Notes under the pieces: generated by a model
What the model saw: only the letters and a program-made list of their open reading frames with translations
Databases searched by the model: none
Told to the model about the DNA's origin: nothing
Part shown: positions 6,590-14,351 of the stretch, in pieces
Layout: each line of letters begins with the position of its first letter
Position numbering within the stretch: position 1 is the stretch's first letter
From: a virus
Reading direction: 5' to 3' (one strand)
DNA length: 22,304 nucleotides
IMG/VR virus record: IMGVR_UViG_3300045922_000301
Coordinates: 1-22,304 of that record
Position numbers and translations under genes: made by a program

Positions 6590-8140
6590 CTAATTCATTA
6601 ACCAACTTTTGATTTGATAAACCAAGGTTCCTGGCCCATTGGCATCTGAACTGTATGTGACATTTAGAATGTTGCCAGAGAGATTGTAATCAAATGAAAT
6701 GCCTGTTGGCGCACTTTCGCTGAAAAGATCTGCTAAATCCACATTTGTTCCATCTGTGACCACAAACATGCGACCGCTTCTAACTGCATTGTTTCTTTTG
6801 AGGGCATAATCGATGAAAAAGGTATCAGCAACTGAGACATTCAAACTGATTCCTGAATTCACATTGATTTCATTTGGTGTCAAATTGATTTTTTGCTGTA
6901 ATGAGGCAATATCAATATTATTGAGTGTTAGTGCTTGCTGGCAGTTCAGTATCACTGAGTCAACACCCTGATTGAACACTGGAATCACACTGGGTTGAAC
7001 ATCAAATGTGCATTGCACTGAGCTTGCAGTTTCTCCTTGAAAAATTATTACTGGATTTCCCAATGGAAAATTGCCGCTGCTGCCACAGTCAACAAAATGA
7101 TTACTCACGCTTCTCACATGTTCACTGGCAGCTCCAGCAAAAATTGCGCTCAACTCAATGTTTTCAAACAAACAGTTGATTATGCTGGCATCTTGAATTT
7201 GACTATTGAAGAAACAACCCTTGTAGAGATCATGAGCGTGGCAATTGATGAAACTTATGGTTGATAACTCAATGCCAGTAATACTAGTGTCAATGACACT
7301 GGCGCAATTTCTAAATATGCAGTCCACCAGTTTGATTTGACGAGATTGATACATGACACCGAGAGGATCAATTCTCACACATTGTGATGAGGAAGGTCCT
7401 GCTGACCACCCACCAACAAACTCCACTTGATGAAAACTGACTGAGCTGGATCTTTGTAGATTGACAACATCAGCATCAGCGTCATGAACCAGGGTCATTT
7501 GTGAAACTTGAATATTTTTTGGAGTTTGGGCTGAATTGTTGCCAATTTGAATTCCAATTTGAAACAAACTGTCAGCAGTTGCCATCACATGAGGCAAACT
7601 GGCATTGACCATTCTGATGACTGTTCTACCCATGCCTTCACCAAAGATGTGAGTGTTTGGTGGCAAATATATTTCTTCCAAGTCCAAAATATATTCACCC
7701 GCAGGGAAGAATATTGTTCTAAAACTGCCCTTCTCACTGAGTAACACATTGGTATAGATGTCCTGCAAGGCTCGATTGATTGCTGTGCTATCATCTGTGA
7801 CGCCATCGCCTGTTGCACCGTAACTTTTAATTGACAGTCGATCATCAATTGCTTGTTGGTAGCTTCTTATGATGGGTTGCGTTGGAGATAAGCCGGTTGT
7901 AGCAATGATGCTGGTATTTGACCGATAGATGTGTTTGAGTGCGTCTGGGTTGCTGAGAAGAGTATATTCTGTAATGATTTCAGTGTTGCCAGTTTCTGGA
8001 GCCCCGTCTGCAATTTCTCCGTTACCAATGAAGAGACGTCTTTCATCTACTACATGCCCCAATTCGCTTCCTTCCAAAATGGGAAGATCAGCAATGAGAC
8101 CTCTTCGGTGTTTTATTTGTGACTTCTGTTCAACTGGCAT
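6590..8140 (-). CDS. Tailspike/tail fibre with right-handed beta-helix (pectate-lyase-like) domain
   Basis: Probable receptor-binding or surface-polysaccharide-acting tail protein of 516 residues. Residues about 9-41 (KHRRGLIADLP to RRLFIGNG) form the short N-terminal module common at the start of phage fibre proteins that attach to the tail. Residues about 102-125 (LSIKSYGATGDGVTDDSTAI) are the classic opening of pectate-lyase-3/GH28-like beta-helix proteins, followed by FFPAGEY and a long run of beta-strand-rich turns. The C-terminal ~110 residues look like a separate small beta domain. Whether it is an enzyme or only a binder cannot be told, since catalytic residues are not identifiable by eye. 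A late-type box, CTAAATA, lies 36 bases upstream, divergent from the one serving the gene at 8239. Confidence 0.85.
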   Translation of the reverse strand: MPVEQKSQIKHRRGLIADLPILEGSELGHVVDERRLFIGNGEIADGAPETGNTEIITEYTLLSNPDALKHIYRSNTSIIATTGLSPTQPIIRSYQQAIDDRLSIKSYGATGDGVTDDSTAINRALQDIYTNVLLSEKGSFRTIFFPAGEYILDLEEIYLPPNTHIFGEGMGRTVIRMVNASLPHVMATADSLFQIGIQIGNNSAQTPKNIQVSQMTLVHDADADVVNLQRSSSVSFHQVEFVGGWSAGPSSSQCVRIDPLGVMYQSRQIKLVDCIFRNCASVIDTSITGIELSTISFINCHAHDLYKGCFFNSQIQDASIINCLFENIELSAIFAGAASEHVRSVSNHFVDCGSSGNFPLGNPVIIFQGETASSVQCTFDVQPSVIPVFNQGVDSVILNCQQALTLNNIDIASLQQKINLTPNEINVNSGISLNVSVADTFFIDYALKRNNAVRSGRMFVVTDGTNVDLADLFSESAPTGISFDYNLSGNILNVTYSSDANGPGTLVYQIKSWLMN

Positions 8141-8175
8141 GGTGATTCTAGCTTCAAAAAATTTTGTTACTCAGC

Positions 8176-8182
8176 TATTTAG
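8176..8182 (-). promoter_or_regulatory. Late-type promoter box (CTAAATA) for the tailspike gene
   Basis: ACTAAATAGC on the minus strand lies 36 bases before the tailspike ATG at 8140. It is paired back to back with CATAAATA at 8194-8201. It resembles the T4 late -10 element TATAAATA, which needs no -35. Confidence 0.55.
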
Positions 8183-8193
8183 TTGGCATCAGC

Positions 8194-8201
8194 CATAAAT
8201 A
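8194..8201 (+). promoter_or_regulatory. Late-type promoter box (CATAAATA) for the gene at 8239
   Basis: It matches 7 of 8 bases of the T4 late -10 box and lies 38 bases upstream of ATG 8239, a spacing almost symmetrical to that of the opposing box at 8176-8182. Confidence 0.6.
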
Positions 8202-8238
8202 TTATGATCATATACACAAGATAACCACAGGAACCAAA

Positions 8239-8487
8239 ATGAAAACACTCGTCATAGACCAGCCAATCAAAGCCACAATCAACAGTCAGGAAATGTATTT
8301 TGAGGTCAAACAAACGCCAAGCAAAATCTTGCCATTCATGGGAATGAGCCGAGAAGCATCTGTTGATGAGTCTTTGACAACTGAGATAGTTTCAGGGGAA
8401 ACAGTCAGCATAGATGGTAGCAACTATCGAGCTCGTGTTGTAGGGGCAGTCATGGACGGCATCCACTTCACGTTAATCAGGGACTAA
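8239..8487 (+). CDS. Hypothetical small protein, 82 aa
   Basis: This short soluble protein has no recognised family. ATG 8239 is preferred over earlier in-frame starts because AGGA lies 8 bases upstream and the late-type box at 8194-8201 lies within the longer version. The sequence alternates hydrophobic and polar residues, as a small beta-rich fold would (KATINSQEMYFEVKQ, and VSIDGSNYRARVVGAVM). It is one of only three plus-strand genes in the window and shares a divergent promoter region with the tailspike gene, which suggests late expression. Confidence 0.7.
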   Translation: MKTLVIDQPIKATINSQEMYFEVKQTPSKILPFMGMSREASVDESLTTEIVSGETVSIDGSNYRARVVGAVMDGIHFTLIRD

Positions 8488-8524
8488 AGCAACATCTTCA
8501 AACACTTGTCAAAATCATGGTGAG

Positions 8525-8923
8525 TTAATCCCATTTCTCCGAGAGGTTGGACTGAAAATGTGTCTTTTGAAAATCAAAGAAATCGTCATCATCGTCAATG
8601 ATTAATATCTTTCCTCTCATTTTTTCTTTCTTTAACCAAGCAAGAATTTCTCTTCCTCGATGGCCTTCCTTGTCATCTGGAGTAGTCAGACGCTTTTGAT
8701 AGAGATGGCTAGTATTTAGGCCGTTAGCATCCAAAATATCACTGAGTGACACTGTCGTGTGCAACTTTTTCCAAGATGAGCTAATCACAATTTTGGCTCC
8801 AGTCTGTTCGCATAACCGATTAATCATTTGAACTGCTACGGGGTCAAATTTTCTTGATCCAAATGCCATCATACTCCTGGGAGTTACTAGAACTCCATCT
8901 ATGTCCAAGAATATTACCTTCAT
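8525..8923 (-). CDS. HAD-superfamily phosphatase-like protein (copy 1)
   Basis: HAD-fold protein of 132 residues. The N-terminal motif IFLDIDGVL has the nucleophile/acid Asp pair (DxD). VISSSWKK is motif II (Ser), HRGREILAWL follows, and LIIDDDDD is the motif IV acid cluster. This set (FLDIDGVL, ISSSW, HRGxEI, IDD) is the pattern of small HAD domains found alone in phages or fused in multi-domain RNA-repair proteins. That points to a phosphatase on nucleotides or nucleic-acid ends, but the substrate is unknown. ATG 8923-8921 is preferred; the TTG at 8941 would overlap the upstream gene. It lies just 1 base after the stop of the gene at 8925. A second, longer relative is at 16876-17376. Confidence 0.8.
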   Translation of the reverse strand: MKVIFLDIDGVLVTPRSMMAFGSRKFDPVAVQMINRLCEQTGAKIVISSSWKKLHTTVSLSDILDANGLNTSHLYQKRLTTPDDKEGHRGREILAWLKKEKMRGKILIIDDDDDFFDFQKTHFQSNLSEKWD

Positions 8924-8924
8924 A

Positions 8925-9689
8925 TTACACCCGAGTGTCAACCTTTATTTTAATAATGTTTTGATTTGAATTATCAATAATCCTAGCTATTTCTTGCAAA
9001 TGAGAATATCTCTTTTCTGAACATTTGATATTGGTCATTATCATAGTCTTTTTTCTGAATGTTGTTCGGGTCTCAACAGATACCTGGCTATTTCTTTTTG
9101 GCAAAGCGTTAATTCCAGTAGATGCTAAAAAATAGTCTGTGATAGCCTTGCCCAGTTTGTTTCTTTGATATTCTATTTTAATGGAAACCCGATGAACGCT
9201 TCTTCCTTGGTTATAGTGTTCGTTGGCATCCACTATTTCCTTTGATTTAGCAATAGCAAGGTGGATGAGAGTTCTATATTCGTGCCATCTCATTGCATCC
9301 AAGTCGTTGTATTTGGCATCAAATACAGTGAAAACTATAATCTTGTTTGTGTTGTCATGTGACGGCTCAACAGTGAAGCCTACCAACAATGAATCAGTGT
9401 TGATTTCTATTTGACAAAAATATTTCCTAATTTTTAGATGGTGTTTGTTCACGTCGCACCCAGTCATTTTTTTAGGCAAATCTGTGTGCTGCACCTGAAT
9501 TGGGTCCAGAGCAATCAAACAACGTATCATTTTTTGATTTTGAAAATAACTTTTAACAGATTGGCAAACTTCCTTTGATTGAGACGAGTCAAATCTCTGC
9601 TTGATTCTCAATCGAGCATGAGAAGAGATTTTTACCGAACTGAGTTCAGGAATCACTAACCTACTATTTTTCTGAAGAAATCCCAACAT
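8925..9689 (-). CDS. Uncharacterised protein, 254 aa
   Basis: I do not recognise this protein. It is basic, with no membrane segment or signal peptide. Residues about 21-34 (KISSHARLRIKQRF) follow an HAxxRxxxR pattern seen in some small phage and toxin-like proteins, but this is too short to assign a family. The middle contains a hydrophobic, strand-rich region (KIIVFTVFDAKYND). The protein ends one base before the HAD gene start, so the pair is probably co-translated. Codon and base use look more mixed than in the neighbouring structural genes, which would fit an accessory insertion between nrd/tailspike and gp14. Confidence 0.65.
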   Translation of the reverse strand: MLGFLQKNSRLVIPELSSVKISSHARLRIKQRFDSSQSKEVCQSVKSYFQNQKMIRCLIALDPIQVQHTDLPKKMTGCDVNKHHLKIRKYFCQIEINTDSLLVGFTVEPSHDNTNKIIVFTVFDAKYNDLDAMRWHEYRTLIHLAIAKSKEIVDANEHYNQGRSVHRVSIKIEYQRNKLGKAITDYFLASTGINALPKRNSQVSVETRTTFRKKTMIMTNIKCSEKRYSHLQEIARIIDNSNQNIIKIKVDTRV

Positions 9690-9757
9690 ATTGAAGTGCC
9701 TTATTGCAATGTGTTTGTTAACACTAACACATTCGGCGCATACAAATCAACGGTTTT

Positions 9758-10105
9758 TTAAGAAAGGAATAGAAGTTTTCCAGAAATATCTCGAACAGAA
9801 ATCAAAAAGTCGCCATTTGCAACACTGCGAGCAAAGTGTGAGTAATTTTGAAAAAAATCACTGACGACACCATCGAGAGTTAGATAGCAATGTGCCAGTC
9901 CCTGATAAGCACTGATTCTTTTGTTTCTATTTGAAAAGTTCAGTATGAAAGCAATTTGAATGTCTTCCTTCCATCCCACAAAAGCCACTTTGTCAATGGA
10001 CTTTGGACTACCTTCAATTCCTGAAAATACCAATTCCAAGTCAACTAGACCGAACTGTTCAATGACTTCATGTAGGGTGAGAATATTGGAGTTGTGTGTA
10101 GTCAT
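9758..10105 (-). CDS. Hypothetical protein, 115 aa
   Basis: Small soluble protein without a recognised family, beginning MTTHNSNILTLHEVIEQFG. ATG 10105-10103 is preferred over an upstream in-frame start at 10189, because the longer version would run across the AATAAATA box at 10126-10133 and into the divergent promoter region. The gene shares that region with gp14 on the other strand. Its end is 68 bases from the gene at 8925-9689. Confidence 0.6.
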   Translation of the reverse strand: MTTHNSNILTLHEVIEQFGLVDLELVFSGIEGSPKSIDKVAFVGWKEDIQIAFILNFSNRNKRISAYQGLAHCYLTLDGVVSDFFQNYSHFARSVANGDFLISVRDISGKLLFLS

Positions 10106-10125
10106 AAGCTTCTCTGTTGTAATAA

Positions 10126-10133
10126 TATTTATT
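10126..10133 (-). promoter_or_regulatory. Late-type box AATAAATA for the gene at 9758-10105
   Basis: It lies 21 bases upstream of ATG 10105 on the minus strand and matches 7 of 8 bases of TATAAATA. Its partner CATAAATA points the other way at 10171-10178. Confidence 0.45.
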
Positions 10134-10170
10134 GCTGGTTTGGCGCTCAATGTCAAAGATTGTTGATTTT

Positions 10171-10178
10171 CATAAATA
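10171..10178 (+). promoter_or_regulatory. Late-type box CATAAATA for the gp14-like gene
   Basis: It lies 25 bases before the gp14-like ATG at 10204. An AAGGA ribosome-binding site falls between them (10189-10193). This is the expected position for a T4-type late promoter of a structural gene. Confidence 0.6.
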
Positions 10179-10203
10179 GATACACACAAGGAAACTTTGA
10201 TTT

Positions 10204-11274
10204 ATGGGCACTCTGAGACTTTGGAAAGATGGCAAAAGAAAAAAGAACTATGAGTTCATTGACAAAATAGTTGCCAAACATTTTATGCTTGCAGGCACAG
10301 GAGTATATGTTCACAAGTATCTTGGCCCTCAATCTCAAAAGACCCAAGATCTCACCATTAGCAGTGATCCATTTGCCAATGAAACAACCATTCAAGATGT
10401 TTTGTTTCTTGAAAATCGTGATAGAAAATATGACCCAGATGTCACAGAACTGATCGGACATTATGACATACAGGAACTTGACTTCAATCTCACTCAATTT
10501 GGTTTCATGCTCAGTGGAGCCACAATGACCATAAACTTCCACATCAATCAAATGGTAGAGAGATTGGGAAGAAAAATTATGAGTGGTGATGTGTTGGAAG
10601 TTCGTCACAAAAGAGATGACTTGCTTTTGGACTTGGATGCTAGCCCAATAAATGCGTTTTACGTTGTCACAGACGCCTCCAGAGATGCCGGAGGATATTC
10701 CAATACCTGGCTACCACACATATGGAGATGTCGTTGTGAACCTTTGAAAGACAGCCAAGAGTTTAGAGAAATCATTGACCGTCTTGACAAACAAGGAAAG
10801 AATCCATCCACTCAAAATAAATTTGAACTGTTCAACAACATCATTGATGCTGAAGCCCAAAGACAGGTTGATCAGGGTAGAATGGACAGCAGTCACTTGT
10901 ATGTGGCCATTGATGGAAAAATACCTGGGGATAATTTATTGAATTCCTATTTTAATGGTGATGGATTGCCTCCCAATTTGGATTTACAAGCAGACAGCGG
11001 CACTCATTTTCCCGAGAATGCCCAAACTGGTGAGTATTTTATTAGAACCGATTACAACCCTCCAAGGCTGTTTCGCAAAGAGGATTGCAAATGGCGGATG
11101 ATTGAGGATGTTTGGAGAAAAACATATGTTCCTGGTTCAAGAACACTGGAAGATTTTCTCAACAATGATGCCATCGTGAGTTTTGGTCCCAATCTTGAAG
11201 AACAAATCGAGAGTCGTCAGCCCATATCCAAAACCATAACCAATCGGAAGAAGCCTCCCATAGACAAGGAGTGA
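10204..11274 (+). CDS. Neck protein, gp14-like
   Basis: Probable head-neck protein equivalent to T4 gp14, which with gp13 joins the packaged head to the tail. The 356 residues follow the pattern I know from marine T4-like phages. A VLFLENRDRKYD stretch is followed by DFNLTQFGFMLSGATMTI. Then comes a hydrophobic/basic segment with GRKIMSGDVLEVRH, then AFYVVTDASRDAGGYSNTWLPHIWR. A C-terminal GEYFIRTDYNPPRLF module ends near ESRQPISKTI. This is longer than T4 gp14 (256 residues), as in the marine relatives. It is on the plus strand, unlike gp15, which lies head-on at 11806-13173; in T4, genes 13-15 are co-directional. ATG 10204 has AAGGA 10 bases upstream and a CATAAATA late box. A terminator hairpin follows the TGA stop. 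Confidence 0.6.
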   Translation: MGTLRLWKDGKRKKNYEFIDKIVAKHFMLAGTGVYVHKYLGPQSQKTQDLTISSDPFANETTIQDVLFLENRDRKYDPDVTELIGHYDIQELDFNLTQFGFMLSGATMTINFHINQMVERLGRKIMSGDVLEVRHKRDDLLLDLDASPINAFYVVTDASRDAGGYSNTWLPHIWRCRCEPLKDSQEFREIIDRLDKQGKNPSTQNKFELFNNIIDAEAQRQVDQGRMDSSHLYVAIDGKIPGDNLLNSYFNGDGLPPNLDLQADSGTHFPENAQTGEYFIRTDYNPPRLFRKEDCKWRMIEDVWRKTYVPGSRTLEDFLNNDAIVSFGPNLEEQIESRQPISKTITNRKKPPIDKE

Positions 11275-11302
11275 TCTGCTGGAGATTTTGGCAAAAGGCG
11301 AG

Positions 11303-11328
11303 ACATCATCAGTTCTGATGATGTTTTG
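11303..11328 (+). terminator. Rho-independent terminator after the gp14-like gene
   Basis: A perfect 10-bp inverted repeat, ACATCATCAG / CTGATGATGT with a TT centre, starts 29 bases after the TGA stop and is followed by T residues on the plus strand. No T-run follows on the minus strand, so it should stop plus-strand transcription before the convergent Nudix/gp15 cluster. Confidence 0.6.
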
Positions 11329-11377
11329 GTTCGTTCCCAGATTAGAGAAATCCAAGCATTTGCATAAACATTAATGG

Positions 11378-11806
11378 CTAAGAACTTTTTAAAATTTGTT
11401 CAAAAACATCTGCAAAACATTGTCGTTCAAGAACTTCCTTGGTTCCTGGATGCATTCTGTTTGGCAAAACACCCACATCAAACCATCCATACCCTGCACT
11501 TTCTTTTGAATTGATATTTGGTAAAAATTCTTCTTCAACTACAATAACAAATGAATAAAATTCAAAAGTTTTGTCTTGAACTTGATGCACATCCAGAGGC
11601 AAACATTTGACCCATTTGGGAACAAAACCAACTTCTTCTCTGATCTCTCTGGTCAACCCTTCCAGTATGGTCTCTCCCATTTCCACTTTGCCTCCCCAGA
11701 ACCCCCAACATTCAGGGTAACTCACATGAGAACTTCTCAGATTGAGTAAAATTCGTCTAGTTTTCAAACTAACAAATGTACAGCCAGCTGCTCTCATCGG
11801 TTCCAT
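11378..11806 (-). CDS. Nudix hydrolase
   Basis: Nudix-family pyrophosphohydrolase of 142 residues. A full Nudix box GX5EX7REUXEEXGU occupies residues 39-61: Gly39, Glu45, Arg53, Glu54, Glu57, Glu58, Gly60, Phe61. The glutamates bind the metal used to cleave nucleoside diphosphates linked to another group. The substrate cannot be told; candidates are damaged dNTPs, ADP-ribose, NAD-type molecules or capped RNA. ATG 11806-11804 forms a TAATG overlap with the gp15 stop, so it should be translated from the gp15 message. A TTG at 11824 is a weaker alternative. The 103-base gap to gp14 holds the gp14 terminator. Confidence 0.92.
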   Translation of the reverse strand: MEPMRAAGCTFVSLKTRRILLNLRSSHVSYPECWGFWGGKVEMGETILEGLTREIREEVGFVPKWVKCLPLDVHQVQDKTFEFYSFVIVVEEEFLPNINSKESAGYGWFDVGVLPNRMHPGTKEVLERQCFADVFEQILKSS

Positions 11807-13173
11807 TACAATTGCAATCTCCAAAACCCATTTTTATAAATTCGGCTAATTAGTGGGAAGAATCCTTTGTCATTGATTTCATAACGTACGTTGGTTTCCA
11901 AATCAATAACATAGTTTACTGAAACATTTGACTCAAAGTCAAAATCCACTTGCCAGTTGGATCCATTCCATTGGATGATGTCGCCAGGTTTGGCTGCGAC
12001 AAATCCAGATCCCCATAATACTGAGCCATCACCCAGTTCGTCTTCCAACAGATATCTATCTCCCAGTGTGGGCAGTGGAAGTCCAGCACCCGGAGCTCTC
12101 ACATGAGGGTTAATGACTGCATTTACTGCATCCAGTGTCATGGATGGCAAAGTATCCAAGTCAGGAAAGAACAGCAACAGACTTGGGTCATTGGGGTCAT
12201 ACTCGATGCGACCAACAATGTCTTCATCAGGACGTTCCAAATCATTGTGCCAAAACAGACGAATCCGTGAGAAGTTGTTTTTGAGAGTACCATAGCGGTC
12301 AATGAGTTGGCTCCATACCCAAGGGTTGCCATTGGCATCTTCTCGTTGACCACATGGACCAAGTAGTCTAATCCTGTCATTTTCCACACTAATATAATGA
12401 TTTCCTGGAGTAACCACACTGGTATTCCAGATGTCTGGATATGGAGGATCTCCACAATCCCATTCAAATATGTCATGACGATCTGCGCCACGACCAATCA
12501 TTTGGATGATGTTTTCAATCAACACCTGTTTCTTGACTCTAGCTGGCGGTGATATCTGAGTATGAGTCTTAAAATCCATACTCATCACTTGCAACTCTTC
12601 TTCAGTGCCTTGAGGAATCCCTTGTTGATCAAAAGTAATCCCCATCAATCTCACTGTGTCTATGGCTGTCCAATCAAGTGGGTTTGTGGTTTTTTGTATC
12701 TCTAAGGCTGGGTTAAACAATAGCACAATCTGTTCAAACAGTTGCAACTTTTGCTCCATGTTGCTGGTGACGATGTCAACTTTAAAGTTGAAATCCAATG
12801 GTCTAAACTGCAAGCGATTGACTTCATAACGATTTCCAGGTTTTTGAGTGTATGATTGGGCGTCTTCGTCAAATTGTCTTTCTATGACCAAATTGGTATC
12901 AAAATTGGCTTGATAGCCAAGACGGTCTTCGGCTAGTTCAATGCCATCAAGATAAACGGCGATTCTAGGAACGCTCATGATTGCATTCTCAGAATTTTCA
13001 TTTATTATATGCTGAGCCTGACGGCTACTTCCTCCCCAAACAACTGGAACTCTTCGAAACTGATTGAGTCCATTGGAGTCCTGGCCAGTGACAATTTGGA
13101 AACCCGAGAATACCCGCATAAAATGCGTTATTACTCGCCGAGTTTGACCATCATAAAAATAAGGCAATGCCAT
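11806..13173 (-). CDS. Tail sheath completion/stabiliser protein, gp15-like
   Basis: Probable counterpart of T4 gp15, the tail-end protein that caps the sheath and tube and receives the head. The N-terminal ~250 residues follow the gp15 pattern: ALPYFYDGQTRRVITHFMRVF (tyrosine/arginine start), then RRVPVVWG, SVPRIAVYLDGIELA, a conserved region around FRPLDFNFKVDI, and FEQIVLLFNPAL. With 455 residues it is far longer than T4 gp15 (272). The extra C-terminal part contains a module reading AAKPGDIIQWNGSNWQVDFD, a type found in marine T4-like structural proteins. ATG 13173-13171 forms a TAATG overlap with the upstream membrane-protein stop. An earlier in-frame start (13215) would run 14 residues into that gene and is rejected. 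The Nudix gene follows with the same overlap. Confidence 0.68.
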   Translation of the reverse strand: MALPYFYDGQTRRVITHFMRVFSGFQIVTGQDSNGLNQFRRVPVVWGGSSRQAQHIINENSENAIMSVPRIAVYLDGIELAEDRLGYQANFDTNLVIERQFDEDAQSYTQKPGNRYEVNRLQFRPLDFNFKVDIVTSNMEQKLQLFEQIVLLFNPALEIQKTTNPLDWTAIDTVRLMGITFDQQGIPQGTEEELQVMSMDFKTHTQISPPARVKKQVLIENIIQMIGRGADRHDIFEWDCGDPPYPDIWNTSVVTPGNHYISVENDRIRLLGPCGQREDANGNPWVWSQLIDRYGTLKNNFSRIRLFWHNDLERPDEDIVGRIEYDPNDPSLLLFFPDLDTLPSMTLDAVNAVINPHVRAPGAGLPLPTLGDRYLLEDELGDGSVLWGSGFVAAKPGDIIQWNGSNWQVDFDFESNVSVNYVIDLETNVRYEINDKGFFPLISRIYKNGFWRLQL

Positions 13174-13775
13174 TAGGCAACTACTCCAACGACTATGGGA
13201 ATTACAATCATGCACAGTTCAAGTAGCATGTAAACAAAAAGTCCTCCTGGTATCATTCCAGTTGCTAGTTCAACTGCTCTCCGCTCATCAAAAACTCCAT
13301 CCTGATGGCCAGTTTTTTTGAATTTGTCAATGGCGTTTTGATGCAGCTTTTGTCCAATCCCTGTTTTCTGATGGAACATGTAACTGGGCAGTGTGATTCC
13401 CACCAGTCCCAACACGGCAAATACCAATGCCATCAAATAGCCGCCAGTTACTAGAGCAAAAATTGGAACCAAAACAAAAAAGGGAATATAAGAAATGAGT
13501 ATGGGTTTGAACAATCTGTTGTTTCTCACCGGAGAGGATTGATAGTCAAGTTCACTTTTGGCCTGACTTTTTCTTCTCAAAGTGAACCACCATGCAAGTG
13601 AAACAATGACTCCTGCTAGCAGAGTCCCATCCGATGCTCCCATCAAATGGATTGTCAACATGGTCAATACAGCATGTATGGCCATTGGTATTCCCTTGGT
13701 AGTGAAATTTCCACCATGCCAAGCACTTGCAATGCCAGTGGATGTTATTGCAATTATTAATGATATTGGTCCCAT
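13173..13775 (-). CDS. Multi-pass membrane protein, first gene of the gp15 cluster
   Basis: Polytopic inner-membrane protein of 200 residues with about five to six hydrophobic segments: near residues 3-17, 33-46, 53-69, two around 92-135, and a final one at the C-terminus (VYMLLELCMIVIPIVVGVV). Basic clusters such as LRRKSQAKS and DKFKKT lie between them, as expected for cytoplasmic loops. ATG 13775-13773 is chosen because AGGAG lies 8 bases upstream; the GTG at 13784 sits too close to that site. A CTAAATA late box is at 13799-13805. No family is recognised. It is co-translated with gp15 (TAATG), so it is made late, and a role in lysis, envelope remodelling or infection exclusion is possible but unproven. 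Confidence 0.75.
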   Translation of the reverse strand: MGPISLIIAITSTGIASAWHGGNFTTKGIPMAIHAVLTMLTIHLMGASDGTLLAGVIVSLAWWFTLRRKSQAKSELDYQSSPVRNNRLFKPILISYIPFFVLVPIFALVTGGYLMALVFAVLGLVGITLPSYMFHQKTGIGQKLHQNAIDKFKKTGHQDGVFDERRAVELATGMIPGGLFVYMLLELCMIVIPIVVGVVA

Positions 13776-13798
13776 AAACGTCACTCCTGTTACACAAC

Positions 13799-13805
13799 TA
13801 TTTAG
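13799..13805 (-). promoter_or_regulatory. Late-type box CTAAATA for the membrane protein-gp15-Nudix cluster
   Basis: GAACTAAATAGTTG on the minus strand lies 24 bases upstream of ATG 13775, directly before the AGGAG site. The rest of the gap up to 13979 shows no gene or clear terminator. Confidence 0.55.
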
Positions 13806-13979
13806 TTCTTAAGAAATGACCGAATAATTTTGAAACACTTTCAATCTAGACTTGGAGTCCCATAAAATCAAGAGAAATTCAAAAACGTTGTATTGGAAAA
13901 CAAGCAAGTCTTCAAAAGAGTCTCAGTGTATCAGCTTGAAGCTAGTCAAGAATGACCATCTTTCCAAAAAACACATCAA

Positions 13980-14351
13980 TTAAACAACAGCTTGTTCTGA
14001 AACCAGTTGATAGGGATGTTTCCAAGTTCCGATGTTGATATCAATATGCCAACCTACATCCCAGTAATCTGATTGGGCATTGCTATTATTCCAATTTCCA
14101 GAATTCATTAAATCCCTAAGTTTGAGTAGAAATTCCCGAGCCAAGCCTTCATAATATCTGTCAATTAAATATGTGTTGACCTGCTCATATGTGCGTTCTC
14201 CAAGATTGAAATCTATTGAACCAGAAGAGATAGTGACAACCAATGCTGACAAGTTGCGGACTGAAATTGACCCTTTGACACCGTATTCTTTTAATAACTT
14301 TTTGATTGTTGGCTCTAATTCTTTTTTGCGTTCTTGACTCATGTATGCCAT
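13980..14351 (-). CDS. Conserved-looking phage protein, 123 aa, unknown function
   Basis: This small soluble protein begins MAYMSQERKKELEPTIKKLL, a helical, charged start, followed by YGVKGSISVRNLSALVVTIS and a C-terminal aromatic-rich part (WNNSNAQSDYWDVGWHIDIN). I recall closely similar openings in other phage proteins of unknown function, so it is probably a widespread family, but no activity is known to me. ATG 14351 has a strong AAGGAG 7 bases upstream. The 273-base region upstream (14352-14624) holds no convincing gene. Confidence 0.75.
   Translation of the reverse strand: MAYMSQERKKELEPTIKKLLKEYGVKGSISVRNLSALVVTISSGSIDFNLGERTYEQVNTYLIDRYYEGLAREFLLKLRDLMNSGNWNNSNAQSDYWDVGWHIDINIGTWKHPYQLVSEQAVV

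Noticed and set aside
11275-11367. The gp14-like reading frame stays open for about 30 codons after its TGA stop, suggesting read-through.
   Set aside because: The stretch contains the 10-bp terminator hairpin at 11303-11324, and the protein already ends in the usual gp14-type tail. Nothing around the TGA marks it as a recoding site.
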